A stretch of DNA of 64,000 nt from positions 620,001 through 684,000 of the forward strand of contig NZ_CP078079.1 in assembly GCF_020809045.1 (NCBI RefSeq), given 5' to 3'. This DNA is from Pseudarthrobacter sp. L1SW. Its GTDB lineage: Bacteria > Actinomycetota > Actinomycetes > Actinomycetales > Micrococcaceae. Shown here one piece after another: positions 26,850 to 36,101 of this stretch. The translations under genes and the position numbers were made by a program. The notes beneath the pieces were generated by a model, which was not told where the DNA came from, did no database searches, and saw only the letters and a program-made list of their open reading frames with translations. The number at the start of each line of letters is the position of its first letter. Position 1 is the stretch's first letter.

Positions 26850-27534
26850 CAACCGCAACTTCGAAATCGTCTACGACACCGAGCTTCCGGGCACGCCGGA
26901 GCGCGTGTGGGAGGCCGTGACCAGCGGAACGCCCGCGTGGATGTTCCCCACGGACCAGTGGCCCGACGTCAAGACCGTCAAGGAATACCCCACCCACCTA
27001 GTGTCCAGGATGGAGGGCCCGGACGGCTGGTTCAACCAGCTGGAGCACGTCCTGGAACCGCTCGACGGCGGCCGCGCCCGCCTGCACTACGTCCACAGCG
27101 GGATCTTTGCGGACAACTGGGACGAACAGTACGACGGCGCCTTCCGCCACACGGAGTTCTACCTCCACACGCTGGGCCAGTACCTGCAGTACTTCGACGG
27201 CAGGCCCGTGGTGTTCACGGACATCCAGGCGCCGGCAGCGTCCCAGGCACCGGACGGCTTTGCCCGCCTGCGCGGGGCACTGGGGGTGGAGTCCGTGGAT
27301 CCGGGTTCGCGCGTGGAGTTGGAGCTCGACGGCGTGGGGAAGCTTTCGGGGGAAGTGGACTTCTCCAATGAGCACTTCCTCGGCCTGCGGACTTCCGGGG
27401 CCATGTACCGCTTCTTCGGCCGCAACGCCTGGGGCGCGCCGGTAGGGATGACTGTTCATGACTTCAGCGGCACAGGGGATTCGGAAGCCACCGCGAAGCA
27501 ATGGGGCAGCTTCCTGGCCAAGGTGTACGCGTAA
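26842..27534 (+). CDS. SRPBCC domain protein paired with ArsR-type regulator
   Basis: 230 residues from ATG 26842, overlapping the regulator gene by eight bases. Opens FEIVYDTELPGTPERVWEAV, a START/AHSA1-type entry, with LEHVLEPLDGGRARLHYVHS in the ligand-binding sheet; the C-terminal ~80 residues (VELELDGVGKLSGEVDFS to HDFSGTGDSEATAKQWGSF) form a second part. It parallels the protein encoded at 3342-4070 in length and layout. The ligand is unknown; co-transcription suggests it binds or responds to the molecule sensed by the regulator. Confidence 0.78.
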   Translation: MTDNRNFEIVYDTELPGTPERVWEAVTSGTPAWMFPTDQWPDVKTVKEYPTHLVSRMEGPDGWFNQLEHVLEPLDGGRARLHYVHSGIFADNWDEQYDGAFRHTEFYLHTLGQYLQYFDGRPVVFTDIQAPAASQAPDGFARLRGALGVESVDPGSRVELELDGVGKLSGEVDFSNEHFLGLRTSGAMYRFFGRNAWGAPVGMTVHDFSGTGDSEATAKQWGSFLAKVYA

Positions 27535-27572
27535 GGGTCTCCCACCTGGGACTCGCCAATTACAAACCGCCG

Positions 27573-27621
27573 CGCATATTCCCTGAGGCGCTCATGTACG
27601 GGCTGCGCCGGGGAATATGCG
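27573..27621. terminator. Hairpin between convergent SRPBCC and MocR genes
   Basis: 11-bp perfect arms CGCATATTCCC / GGGAATATGCG (27573-27583 and 27611-27621); the loop contains a second, smaller GGCGC/GCGCC hairpin. Situated 39 bases after the SRPBCC stop and 22 bases before the end of the MocR gene; likely bidirectional. Confidence 0.6.
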
Positions 27622-27642
27622 GGTCGGAAGCGAATCTGCGCG

Positions 27643-29193
27643 TCAGGCGATGGCCACGGCCGGCGCGTTTTTGAGGGTGCGCCGGAGTTGCGGGGCGGCG
27701 TCCAGCCGGTCCTGCGCTGAACGCAGGGCCAGGACGGCAGCCTCCAGCTTCTCCGGCGGAAGGGTGAAGGGCACCCGGAGGTAGCGCTCGAAAGCGCCGC
27801 CCACTCCGAAGCGCGGGCCTGCCGCAAGCCGGATCCCGAAGTCCGGGGCAATGATGGTCAGCGCAGTGCTGATGGGGCCGGGCAGCCGGCACCAAGCCGA
27901 GAGCCCGCCGGCAGGGTATGCCGTCTCCCAGTCGGGCAAGTGGCCGGCAAGGAGTTCCAGAAGTGCTGCCCGGCTCTCCCGGAGCGCGCTAATCCGGGCC
28001 GGCAGCGGCTCGTCCAGGGCGCGGACCAGATGGGCGGCGGCAAGCTGCTCCATCAGGGGTCCGCCCAGGTCGAGTGAAGTCCGGGCGGCGGCAAACCGCT
28101 GGATCAGGCCGGGGGAGGCACGGATCCAGCCGGTGCGCAGGCCGCCCCAGTGGGACTTGCTGAGCGAGCCGATGGTCACCACTGCCGGGCTGAAGGCTGC
28201 GACCGGAGTTGTCTCGGCGCCGTCAAGGTTCAGCTCCCGGAGGGTCTCGTCCACCACCAGGACCGTGGCGGCGACCGCGGCCGCACGCACCAACTGGCGG
28301 CGCTGGGAGTCGGGCATGAGCTGGCCCGTGGGATTGTGGAAGTCGGGAACCACGTAGGCCAGCTTGGGCCGCTGCTGCTGCAGGGCCGCCCGCATGCCGT
28401 CCATGTCCCACGGCCGGCCCGCCTGGCCACTTGATTCGGGGCCGCCTGCTCTGGCGCTACCCGCCCGGGGGCCAGCCCCTCCGGAGCCGCCGGAGAATGC
28501 CACCGGAACGGGCCTGCACCCCGCCGCCCGGATGGCATCCAGCGCGTTCGGGTAGCTGGGGTGCTCCACCAGCACCCGCTCCTGCCGGCCGGCAAGGGCG
28601 CGAAGGATGATGTTGAGGGCGTGCTGCGCCCCCGATGTCACCAGGATCTGGTCCGCAGTGGTGGGCGCCCCGGCCGCTGTGTAGCGCGCCGCCACTGCCT
28701 GGCGCAGGGGGAGCAGGCCGATGGCGTCGTAGCCGAATCCAGGGAGCAGGGCCGGGAGCTCGGTGAGGGCGGCCGCGAACGCACGGTGCACCACCTCGCC
28801 GCTGGCCGGAAGGGAGGCGTAGGCGAGGTCGATCAGTCCTTCCGGGGCAGCCAGCCCGGGGGCGGTCAAAGCCGGGTCATTGCGCACGGGCCCCGTGAAC
28901 ACCGTGGTGCCCGCAGGTGTCAGGGGCGGAATCCGTGTCCGGCTCCTGCTTCCTTGGCTGCCGGTAAGGAAACCCTGCTCACGGAGCAGGCCATAGGCGG
29001 CAGTCACCATGGTCCGGCTGACGCCCAGGGCTTCGGACAGTGCCCGCTCGCTGGGCAGGGCAGTGTCCAGGGCCACGCGGCCGTCGAGCACCAGAAGGCG
29101 GACGACGTCGGCCAGCTCGCGGTAGCCGGCCGCCGCACCTACGTTCCACTCGCCCAAGAGGCGGGACAGGCCGGAAGCGGTCAGGGAAGACAT
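27643..29193 (-). CDS. MocR/GntR-family regulator with aminotransferase-like domain (YczR type)
   Basis: 516 residues. Residues ~20-85 are a GntR winged helix (YRELADVVRLLVLDGRVALD, LPSERALSEALGVSRTMVTA). The remainder is a fold-type I aminotransferase-like domain with TSGAQHALNIILRAL, HPSYPNALDAIRAAG, DFHNPTG and the PLP-lysine block IGSLSKSHWGGLRTGW. These proteins sense PLP or an amino compound and control the neighbouring gene. An insertion of Gly/Ala/Ser-rich sequence sits in the middle (after VPVAFSGGSGG). The divergent YczE-type neighbour places it in the YczR subgroup. Confidence 0.85.
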   Translation of the reverse strand: MSSLTASGLSRLLGEWNVGAAAGYRELADVVRLLVLDGRVALDTALPSERALSEALGVSRTMVTAAYGLLREQGFLTGSQGSRSRTRIPPLTPAGTTVFTGPVRNDPALTAPGLAAPEGLIDLAYASLPASGEVVHRAFAAALTELPALLPGFGYDAIGLLPLRQAVAARYTAAGAPTTADQILVTSGAQHALNIILRALAGRQERVLVEHPSYPNALDAIRAAGCRPVPVAFSGGSGGAGPRAGSARAGGPESSGQAGRPWDMDGMRAALQQQRPKLAYVVPDFHNPTGQLMPDSQRRQLVRAAAVAATVLVVDETLRELNLDGAETTPVAAFSPAVVTIGSLSKSHWGGLRTGWIRASPGLIQRFAAARTSLDLGGPLMEQLAAAHLVRALDEPLPARISALRESRAALLELLAGHLPDWETAYPAGGLSAWCRLPGPISTALTIIAPDFGIRLAAGPRFGVGGAFERYLRVPFTLPPEKLEAAVLALRSAQDRLDAAPQLRRTLKNAPAVAIA

Positions 29194-29196
29194 CAG

Positions 29197-29245
29197 GCCA
29201 GTATCTCAGACTGGCTATGTAATTCAAGGCCAGTTTTCTGCCAGA
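29197..29245. promoter_or_regulatory. Repeated GCCAG operator between yczR- and yczE-type genes
   Basis: GCCAGT-N7-ACTGGC (29197-29215) is a perfect inverted repeat starting three bases outside the regulator start codon. Two more GCCAG copies follow in direct orientation at 29229 and 29240. The 61-base gap between the divergent genes is almost filled by these repeats, as expected for MocR regulators that bind direct and inverted half-sites. Confidence 0.65.
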
Positions 29246-29254
29246 GTCGTCTTT

Positions 29255-29965
29255 ATGATGACCCGCAGACTTCTTCAGCTCTTTATCGGCCTTGCCATGT
29301 ACGGCATCTCCCTCGCCATGTTCATCCGCGCCGGACTGGGCCTGGACCCGTGGGATGTCTTTCACCAGGGCGTCGCCGGAAGGACCGGGCTCAGCATCGG
29401 TGCGGTGGTCATCCTTGTGAGTTTCCTGGTGCTGCTGCTGTGGATTCCATTGCGGCAGTGGCCGGGGTTCGGCACCCTCTGCAACGCCGTCCTGGTGGGT
29501 GTGTTCGCTGACATCGGCCTCGCCCTGATCCCGGCTTTTTCGCACCTGGGCGGACAGATCGGGCTGCTGGCCGGCGCCGTACTGCTGAACGGCATCGCTT
29601 CCGCCTGCTACATTGGCGCCCGGTTCGGTCCCGGCGCACGCGACGGGTTGATGACCGGCCTGGCCCGGCGCACCGGGTGGTCCGTGAGGGTGTCCCGAAC
29701 GTTGATCGAAGTTGTTGTCCTGGCCGCCGGCTGGTTCCTTGGTGGCTCCGTGGGCGTGGGAACCGTTGTATACGCCCTTGCCATCGGGCCCCTGGTCCAG
29801 CTGCTGCTGCCGATGTTCATGGTGCCCGCTGCGCCCGGCACGGACAGTGGCGCTGGCGGGCACGCCAGCTCCGAAAGCCGTGGCGCCGCGGAAAGCCGCG
29901 GCAGCTCCGGAAAGCGCAGCACCTCCGAAGATGCAGCGCCGGAGCCCCTGGCCAGCACCAGCTGA
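29255..29965 (+). CDS. YczE/YitT-type membrane protein
   Basis: 236 residues. About five or six hydrophobic helices with the family opening RLLQLFIGLAMYGISLAMFI, then AGLGLDPWDVFHQG and YIGARFGPGARDGLMTGLAR near the middle. The C-terminal ~45 residues are a hydrophilic Ser/Glu/Ala-rich tail (SESRGAAESRGSSGKR). Function of the family is unknown, though it is recurrently encoded beside YczR regulators. Two consecutive ATG codons (29255, 29258) are possible starts. Confidence 0.85.
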   Translation: MMTRRLLQLFIGLAMYGISLAMFIRAGLGLDPWDVFHQGVAGRTGLSIGAVVILVSFLVLLLWIPLRQWPGFGTLCNAVLVGVFADIGLALIPAFSHLGGQIGLLAGAVLLNGIASACYIGARFGPGARDGLMTGLARRTGWSVRVSRTLIEVVVLAAGWFLGGSVGVGTVVYALAIGPLVQLLLPMFMVPAAPGTDSGAGGHASSESRGAAESRGSSGKRSTSEDAAPEPLASTS

Positions 29966-29987
29966 CCGGACGGGCGGGGCCGGAATC

Positions 29988-30818
29988 CTAGGACAGTAAC
30001 GGCTGGCATTTGGGACAAAAGTAGATGTCCCGTTCCTCATCGCCGTTCAGCTTGCCCAGCACGCCGCGCCGGACGGGGGTTCCGCACTTGAGGCACGGCT
30101 GGTGCTCCCTGCGGTACACCCAGTAGCCGGGCCGCCCGGCCATCCTGCCCACCGGCATGCCCCTGGCGTTGAGGACGGTGACCCGGCGGCCGGGGCCCAG
30201 GTTGACCTCCAGGAGCTGCTTGGCGTCCGTCACCAGAGTCCGCAGGTCCGCCACGGAGGAGACCGGCGAGGCCGGATGCACGCTGGACAGGAAGCACGCC
30301 TCGCACCGGTAGATGTTGCCGATCCCGGCAAGGTTCCGCTGGTCCAGGAGGGCCACGCCCACAGGCACGTCCGGGGCGGAGCGGATCCGCCGCTCTGCTT
30401 CGTCCGGGTCCCAGTCCGGTCCCAGCAGGTCCGGGCCAAGAAACCCCACGATCGAATCTTCGCTTGCGGTGGCCACCACTTCTACGATGCCCAGCGAGAA
30501 TCCGACGGCGTCCGCCGCCGCAGTGCGGAGTACGCACCGGGCCGTGTAGCCGGGTTTCCGCCACTTTCCGCCAGGCGGGTAAACCTGCCAGGTCCCCTCC
30601 ATCTTCAGGTGGGAATGGATGGTGAGCCTCTTGCCGTCCGGTCCCACCACGCGCATCAGCAGGTGCTTGCCACGGGGGACTACCTCGGCCACGGTCCAGC
30701 CGGCCAGGTTCAGGGTGGCGAAACGCGGAACGCGGAAATCCGAGGCGAGCAAGGTCTGCCCGGCCAGGGCCTGGTGCAGCTGGTGGGCTGCCCGCCAGAC
30801 GGAGTCACCCTCAGGCAC
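29988..30818 (-). CDS. DNA glycosylase/AP lyase, Nei2 type
   Basis: 276 residues from GTG 30818. The mature N-terminus P-E-G-D-S carries the catalytic proline and glutamate of the Fpg/Nei family; RGKHLLMRV, HLKMEGTW, the H2TH region (VALLDQRNLAGIGNIYRCEA) and a C-terminal zinc finger (CLKCG ... YFCPKCQ) follow. The EGDSVWRAA opening is typical of the actinobacterial Nei2 branch. Excises oxidised bases from DNA. Start overlaps the stop of the upstream lhr gene by eight bases, so the two repair proteins are made from one transcript. Confidence 0.92.
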   Translation of the reverse strand: MPEGDSVWRAAHQLHQALAGQTLLASDFRVPRFATLNLAGWTVAEVVPRGKHLLMRVVGPDGKRLTIHSHLKMEGTWQVYPPGGKWRKPGYTARCVLRTAAADAVGFSLGIVEVVATASEDSIVGFLGPDLLGPDWDPDEAERRIRSAPDVPVGVALLDQRNLAGIGNIYRCEACFLSSVHPASPVSSVADLRTLVTDAKQLLEVNLGPGRRVTVLNARGMPVGRMAGRPGYWVYRREHQPCLKCGTPVRRGVLGKLNGDEERDIYFCPKCQPLLS

Positions 30819-33800
30819 GGATCCTCAGTCCTTTAGGGGTGGAGTAGGCGCCGGCGGAGCTGAGGGCTGCAGCCACCGGGGTGTCCAGGATGCCGTGGCC
30901 ATTGACCTTCTCCATGATCAGTTTGTCCACGGCGCCGCGGGTCACCACGCCCACCAGGGCTGTGCCCGCCGCCGCCAGCACGGCATCGTCCTCGCTGAAG
31001 GCCAGCAGTGTCTTCCCGCCCCGTTCCACGTACAGGACCAGCGCCCCGTCCACCAACACCACCAGGGCGCCCGCTTTCCGGCCGGGCCGGTGCCCGGTGC
31101 CGGCGTCGTCATGGAGGGCAGGCCAGGGGAGCGCGGCGCCGTAGGGGTTGGCGGGGTCCGTGGCGGCCAGGGCGAGGGCAACCGGCTCGGGCTTGGCGAG
31201 CTGGCTGTCCTCTGAATAGGAGCGCAGCCGGTCAACAGTAGCCGGTACGGCGAACTGGGCCGCGCCAAGGTGTTCGATGAAGTAGCCGCGGCGGCAGCGC
31301 CCCGCCTCCTCCAGCCTGGCCAGGACTTTGTACATCAGGCCGAAGCCGCCCAGGATTTGTTCAGCCATCACGGAACCCCTGGTGACCACGCCGTAGCGGT
31401 CCAGCAGGAGCTCGGCAGTGGCGCGGGCGTGGGTAGTGGCGTCCAGTTCCGGCTGCGGAAGGGCGGACCAGCGGCCGGCCGCCATCGGGGGAGTTGCTGC
31501 CGCCCCGGCCAAGGCGCCGTAACGCCCGCCCGCCAATCCCGGCGAGCCCATGAGCCCGCTGCCGTGCGAACGGCCCAGCCTGCTGAGCCTGGGCGCCCTG
31601 GCACGCGGTGCCCGGGCCACCTGCCGGTGCGCCGTATGTCCGCCGGCAATCAGCGCGCGGACCGGGGCGAAGGTGTCCCCGGTGATCCGGCCCGCCCAGG
31701 CCAGGTCCCAGAGCGCCGCGACAACGTCCTGGTCGCTGAGCACGGAGTCCATGCCGCCGGCAACATCCGTCAGCTGCCGGAAGAAGTAGCCGCCACCGTT
31801 GTTCCGCAGGTGGCCCAGCAGACGCTGCTGGGCGTCACCCGGTTCATACTCGACCGCGGGGTTCAGGGTCAGTTCCGCGGAGTCGGCCAGGTGAAGGCTG
31901 ATCCAGCCGTCATTTCCTGGCAGGGCGCCTGCGCCGGACCAGAGGACTTCCCCGGCGGCCATGAGTTCATCCAGCATGGCCGGCTGGTAGTTGGAGACCC
32001 TGCTGGCGAGGACCAGGGGTTCCCACGCCGACGCCGGCACCGGAATTCCGGAGAGCTGGTCGACGGCGGTCACGATGCCGTCCAAGCCCCTCAGCGAGGG
32101 CTGGCCGCGGCCGGCACCGGGGGTCCTGACATGCTGCCACGCAGGCAGGAAGCGCCCATAGGCCGCAGCGTCCACCGGCTCCACTTCCGCGCGGAGGGCT
32201 GCCAGCGAACGACGGCGGAGCTTCCGCAGGACCTCGGCATCGCACCATTCACTGACGGCAGGATGTGGGGACAGGCTCGGCGGGGGCATCCCACCTGCCG
32301 GCTGCGGACCTTCTTCCAGTCCGCTGGCGGGAGCGGCTCCGCCATCAACCGTGCTGTGCCGGGAAGCTTCCGGATGTGCCGCGTCAGCGTGTGCCGCCTC
32401 GGGGTGTGCCGCGTCAGGGGGTCCCGCTTCCAGCGGTGCGGCGTGCGGCCGGAACTCGCCCTCCACCACGCGCCCGTCCGCGGCCAGGCGCTTCAAAGCC
32501 GTGCCCACGACTGCCACGCCCAGGCCGAGCCGCGCTGCTGCCTCGGCTGCAGTAAAGGGCCCATGCGTACGGGCATAGCGCGACACCAGGTCACTGAGCG
32601 GGTCCGCCACGGGCTCGATAAAGGCGAGCGGGACGCCCATGGGCAGCGGAACGCCCAGGGCATCGCGGAGGCGCGCAGCGTCCTCAACGGCGGCGAACCG
32701 TTCCACGCCGCCAATGTTTACCTTGATGGCCCGGTTTGCCCGCTGCAGGGCAATGAGGTGGGCGGCGGCTTCTGCCGGTCCGGCGTGCGGGGTGGGGGCG
32801 TGCGGGGTTGGTGCGGGACCGGCTTCGGCAGGCTCAAGCGGGGCGGCCTCAACTGCCGGGGCCAGCTCAGCCGCGGGGGCAGGCTCCACCGCCGCGGTCG
32901 GTTCCAGGCGGGCAGCCACCTCCTCCGGTGCCAGGGGGCCGAGGAGCCGCAGCAGGTCTGCTACGCCCTCCATGCCCCGCACGCGCCGGTCGCCGGCCAG
33001 CCGCTGCAGCTCGCGCTCGGTGGCCTCGATAACTTTGGGGTCCAGCAGTTCACGCAGTTCCACTCGCCCCAGCAGCTCGTTGAGGAGCGTGGAGTCCAGG
33101 GCCAGCGCGGCAGCCCGGCGCTCGGCCAGCGGCGAGTCGCCCTCGTAGAGGAACTGTGCCACGTACCCGAACAGGAGGGACTTGGCGAACGGCGACGGCT
33201 GGGAGGTGGTGGTCTGGACAATCCTCAGCTCGCGCCGCTCCACGGACGCCGCGATGTCCTTCAAGGCCGGGAGGTCGTAAACGTCCTGCAGGCACTCACG
33301 GACGGTTTCCAGCACGATGGGGAATGTGGGGTACTTCCGGGCAACGTCGAGCAGCTGCGCGGAGCGCTGCCGCTGCTGCCACAGCGGCTGCCGCTTGCCG
33401 GGCGTCTGCCGCGGCAGCAGGAGGGCACGGGCGGCACATTCCCTGAACCGCGACGCAAAGAGCGCACTGCCGCCCACCTCGGCGGTGACGATCTGCTCCA
33501 GCTCCTCGGGATCGAACAGGAACAGCTCCGCTCCCGGCGGCTCATCCTCCATCATCGGCACACGGAGGACAATCCCGTCGTCGGCGGCCATGGCGGAGCC
33601 GTCCATCCCGTAGCGCTGGTGGAGCCGCTGCCCGACGGCGAGGGCCCAGGGCGCGTGCACCGGCATGCCGAAGGGGCTGTGCAGGATCACCCGCCAGTCG
33701 CCCAGTTCATCGTGGAACCGCTCGACAACCAGCGTGGTGTCATTGGGGACCACTTCAGTGGCCTGCTTCTGCTCGCCCAGGTACTGGATCAGGTTGTTTG

Positions 33801-35928
33801 CGGCGAAAGCGTCCAGGCCGCTTGCCTGGCAGCGTTCGGTGGCAGGGCCGGCGTCGGACGCTGACAGTTCGCGGACGAACGCGCCGAGGGCGCGCCCCAG
33901 GTCCACCGGCCGCCCCAGCGAATCCCCCTTCCAGAAGGGGAGCTTGCCCGGCTGGCCGAAGGCCGGGGAGACAAGCACGCGGTCGTGCGTGATGTCCTCG
34001 ATTTTCCAGCTCGTCGCGCCCAGGGCAAAGACGTCGCCCACCCGCGACTCGTACACCATTTCCTCGTCCAGCTCGCCAACGCGCCGGCCGCCTTTCGGGG
34101 CGGGCGCCGGCTTGCCGTCGGCGGAAGGGGACCCGGTACCTTCCACCTCGGTGCCAATGATGTACACGCCGAAGAGGCCGCGGTCCGGGATGGTACCGCC
34201 GGAGGTCACGGCGAGGCGCTGGGCCCCGGGCCGGCCTTCGATGGTGCCGGCGTTGCGGTCCCAGATGATCCGGGGACGCAGCTCGGCGAACTCGTCCGAC
34301 GGGTAGCGGCCGGCCAGCAGGTCAAGGGTGGCTTCGAATGCGGAGCGGGGGAGGGACGCGAAGGGGGCGGAGCGCCGAACGGTGGAGAACCATTCCTCAA
34401 CATCGATGCTGCCCAGGGCGGTGGCAGCGACGGTCTGCTGGGCCAGGATGTCCAGGGGATTGGCGGGGATGCTGAGGCGCTCGATCTTGCCGGCCAGCAT
34501 CCGCTCAACGGTGATGGCTGTGTGGACAAGGTCGGCACGGTGCTTCGGGAAGAGGACGCCCTGGGAGACTTCACCCACCTGGTGGCCGGCGCGGCCAACC
34601 CGCTGCAGGCCGCTGGCCACGGACGGCGGTGACTCCACCTGCACCACAAGGTCCACGGCACCCATGTCGATGCCCAGTTCCAGGGAGGAGGTGGCCACCA
34701 CGCACCGCAGCCGCCCGGACTTCAGGTCGTCCTCGATGAGCGCCCGCTGGTCCTTGGAAACTGAGCCATGGTGGGCGCGGGCCAGGACGGGATCCGCCCC
34801 CGCCGAGCTTCCCGCCTGCGCCATCATGTGCGCCGGCGTGGCCGTGGAGGCAGGAATACCTGGTGCCGCCGGTTGCGGAGCCGGGTCATCCCAGCCGCCG
34901 CCCACGGCCACGAGCTGCCGCTCGGCGTAAATCTCGTTGAGCCGTGCCGTGAGCCGCTCGGACAGGCGGCGGGAGTTGGCAAAGACGATGGTGGACTGGT
35001 TGGCGAGGACCAGGTCCACAATCTTCTCTTCCACGTGCGGCCAGATGGAGGCCTGCGGCTGCAGTCCGGAGGCCGGGCCCGAGTCGAAAGCGCCGGCAGC
35101 ACCCTGGAGATCGGACATGTCCTCGACGGGGACCGAGACGGTGAGGTCCCAGTTCTTCTTCGCGGGAGGGGCGACGATTTCCACTGGTGCGGAACCTGCG
35201 AGGAACTGCGCCACGAGCTCCTTGGGTTCCACGGTGGCGGAAAGGCCGATGCGCTGCGCCGGCTTAGGCAGCAAGGCGTCCAGCCGTTCGAGCGAGACGG
35301 CAAGGTGGGCGCCGCGTTTGGTGCCGGCCACGGCGTGGACCTCATCGATGATGATGGTGTCCACTTCGGCCAGCGTTTCGCGTGCCCTGGATGTCAGCAT
35401 CAGGAACAGCGATTCCGGGGTGGTGATGAGGATGTCCGGCGGGTTGGCCAGCAGGGTGCGGCGGTCTGCCGCCGTAGTATCCCCGGAACGGACGCCCACG
35501 GTGGTCAGCGGTGCCGGCAGGCCGAGCCGCTTGGCGGTCTGCGTGATGCCGATCAGCGGCGAGCGGAGGTTCCGCTCCACGTCCACGCCAAGGGCTTTCA
35601 GCGGTGAGATGTAGAGGACACGGGTCTTGCGTTTGGGTGCCCGGATGCGCTTGCCTTTTGCCGGCCCCTTTGCAGCGGGATCAGTGGCAGCGGCGCTGCT
35701 TGCCCCGGCGGCATCGCGGCCGGCAGCCTCGGTTGCCTCCGTGGAGGCGACGAGCAGCCGGTCCAGCGCCCAGAGGAAGGCCGCAAGGGTCTTTCCGGAG
35801 CCGGTAGGAGCTACCACCAGGGCGTGCGAACCGGAGGAAATCGCCCGCCAGGCACCCTCCTGCGCGGGGGTCGGTTCTGAGAAGGCGCCGAGGAACCAGT
35901 CCCTGGTGGGCCGGCTGAACTGTGCCAT
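30811..35928 (-). CDS. lhr: Lhr-type ATP-dependent DNA/RNA helicase
   Basis: 1705 residues from ATG 35928 (an ATG six codons earlier at 35946 is also possible). Superfamily 2 motifs: Q-motif region, PTGSGKT at 41-47, DEVH at 195-198, IGLSATV, TSSLELGID and GRAGHQVGE. The large C-terminal half (from about residue 600) is the Lhr-specific extension, including DWRVILHSPFGMPVHAPW and later winged-helix/beta domains. A 3'-to-5' helicase in DNA repair. Longer than the ~1510-1540 residues of known Lhr proteins because of Ala/Pro/Glu-rich inserts, for example between the catalytic core and C-terminal domain and a His/Ala/Glu repeat (AHPEAAHADAAHPEA). Confidence 0.93.
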   Translation of the reverse strand: MAQFSRPTRDWFLGAFSEPTPAQEGAWRAISSGSHALVVAPTGSGKTLAAFLWALDRLLVASTEATEAAGRDAAGASSAAATDPAAKGPAKGKRIRAPKRKTRVLYISPLKALGVDVERNLRSPLIGITQTAKRLGLPAPLTTVGVRSGDTTAADRRTLLANPPDILITTPESLFLMLTSRARETLAEVDTIIIDEVHAVAGTKRGAHLAVSLERLDALLPKPAQRIGLSATVEPKELVAQFLAGSAPVEIVAPPAKKNWDLTVSVPVEDMSDLQGAAGAFDSGPASGLQPQASIWPHVEEKIVDLVLANQSTIVFANSRRLSERLTARLNEIYAERQLVAVGGGWDDPAPQPAAPGIPASTATPAHMMAQAGSSAGADPVLARAHHGSVSKDQRALIEDDLKSGRLRCVVATSSLELGIDMGAVDLVVQVESPPSVASGLQRVGRAGHQVGEVSQGVLFPKHRADLVHTAITVERMLAGKIERLSIPANPLDILAQQTVAATALGSIDVEEWFSTVRRSAPFASLPRSAFEATLDLLAGRYPSDEFAELRPRIIWDRNAGTIEGRPGAQRLAVTSGGTIPDRGLFGVYIIGTEVEGTGSPSADGKPAPAPKGGRRVGELDEEMVYESRVGDVFALGATSWKIEDITHDRVLVSPAFGQPGKLPFWKGDSLGRPVDLGRALGAFVRELSASDAGPATERCQASGLDAFAANNLIQYLGEQKQATEVVPNDTTLVVERFHDELGDWRVILHSPFGMPVHAPWALAVGQRLHQRYGMDGSAMAADDGIVLRVPMMEDEPPGAELFLFDPEELEQIVTAEVGGSALFASRFRECAARALLLPRQTPGKRQPLWQQRQRSAQLLDVARKYPTFPIVLETVRECLQDVYDLPALKDIAASVERRELRIVQTTTSQPSPFAKSLLFGYVAQFLYEGDSPLAERRAAALALDSTLLNELLGRVELRELLDPKVIEATERELQRLAGDRRVRGMEGVADLLRLLGPLAPEEVAARLEPTAAVEPAPAAELAPAVEAAPLEPAEAGPAPTPHAPTPHAGPAEAAAHLIALQRANRAIKVNIGGVERFAAVEDAARLRDALGVPLPMGVPLAFIEPVADPLSDLVSRYARTHGPFTAAEAAARLGLGVAVVGTALKRLAADGRVVEGEFRPHAAPLEAGPPDAAHPEAAHADAAHPEASRHSTVDGGAAPASGLEEGPQPAGGMPPPSLSPHPAVSEWCDAEVLRKLRRRSLAALRAEVEPVDAAAYGRFLPAWQHVRTPGAGRGQPSLRGLDGIVTAVDQLSGIPVPASAWEPLVLASRVSNYQPAMLDELMAAGEVLWSGAGALPGNDGWISLHLADSAELTLNPAVEYEPGDAQQRLLGHLRNNGGGYFFRQLTDVAGGMDSVLSDQDVVAALWDLAWAGRITGDTFAPVRALIAGGHTAHRQVARAPRARAPRLSRLGRSHGSGLMGSPGLAGGRYGALAGAAATPPMAAGRWSALPQPELDATTHARATAELLLDRYGVVTRGSVMAEQILGGFGLMYKVLARLEEAGRCRRGYFIEHLGAAQFAVPATVDRLRSYSEDSQLAKPEPVALALAATDPANPYGAALPWPALHDDAGTGHRPGRKAGALVVLVDGALVLYVERGGKTLLAFSEDDAVLAAAGTALVGVVTRGAVDKLIMEKVNGHGILDTPVAAALSSAGAYSTPKGLRIRA

Positions 35929-36101
35929 GGCCTGTTCCTGGATCATGCCTCCATCATGCCCCACGCCACCGACAGTCCAAGCGGTGCCCACCCGGCCGCG
36001 GGTCCGCTGGAGAGCTGCCAGGCCGCCGGAAACTTCCGCGACCTTGCAGCACTCCAGCGACTTCGGTTCCGGGCGGGATGCCGGCGTCTCCAACGCCGGG
36101 T

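Noticed and set aside
31270..33864. Open frame of 864 codons on the plus strand
   Set aside because: Antisense to lhr; composition is Arg/Gly/His-rich without domains. A shadow of the real gene.
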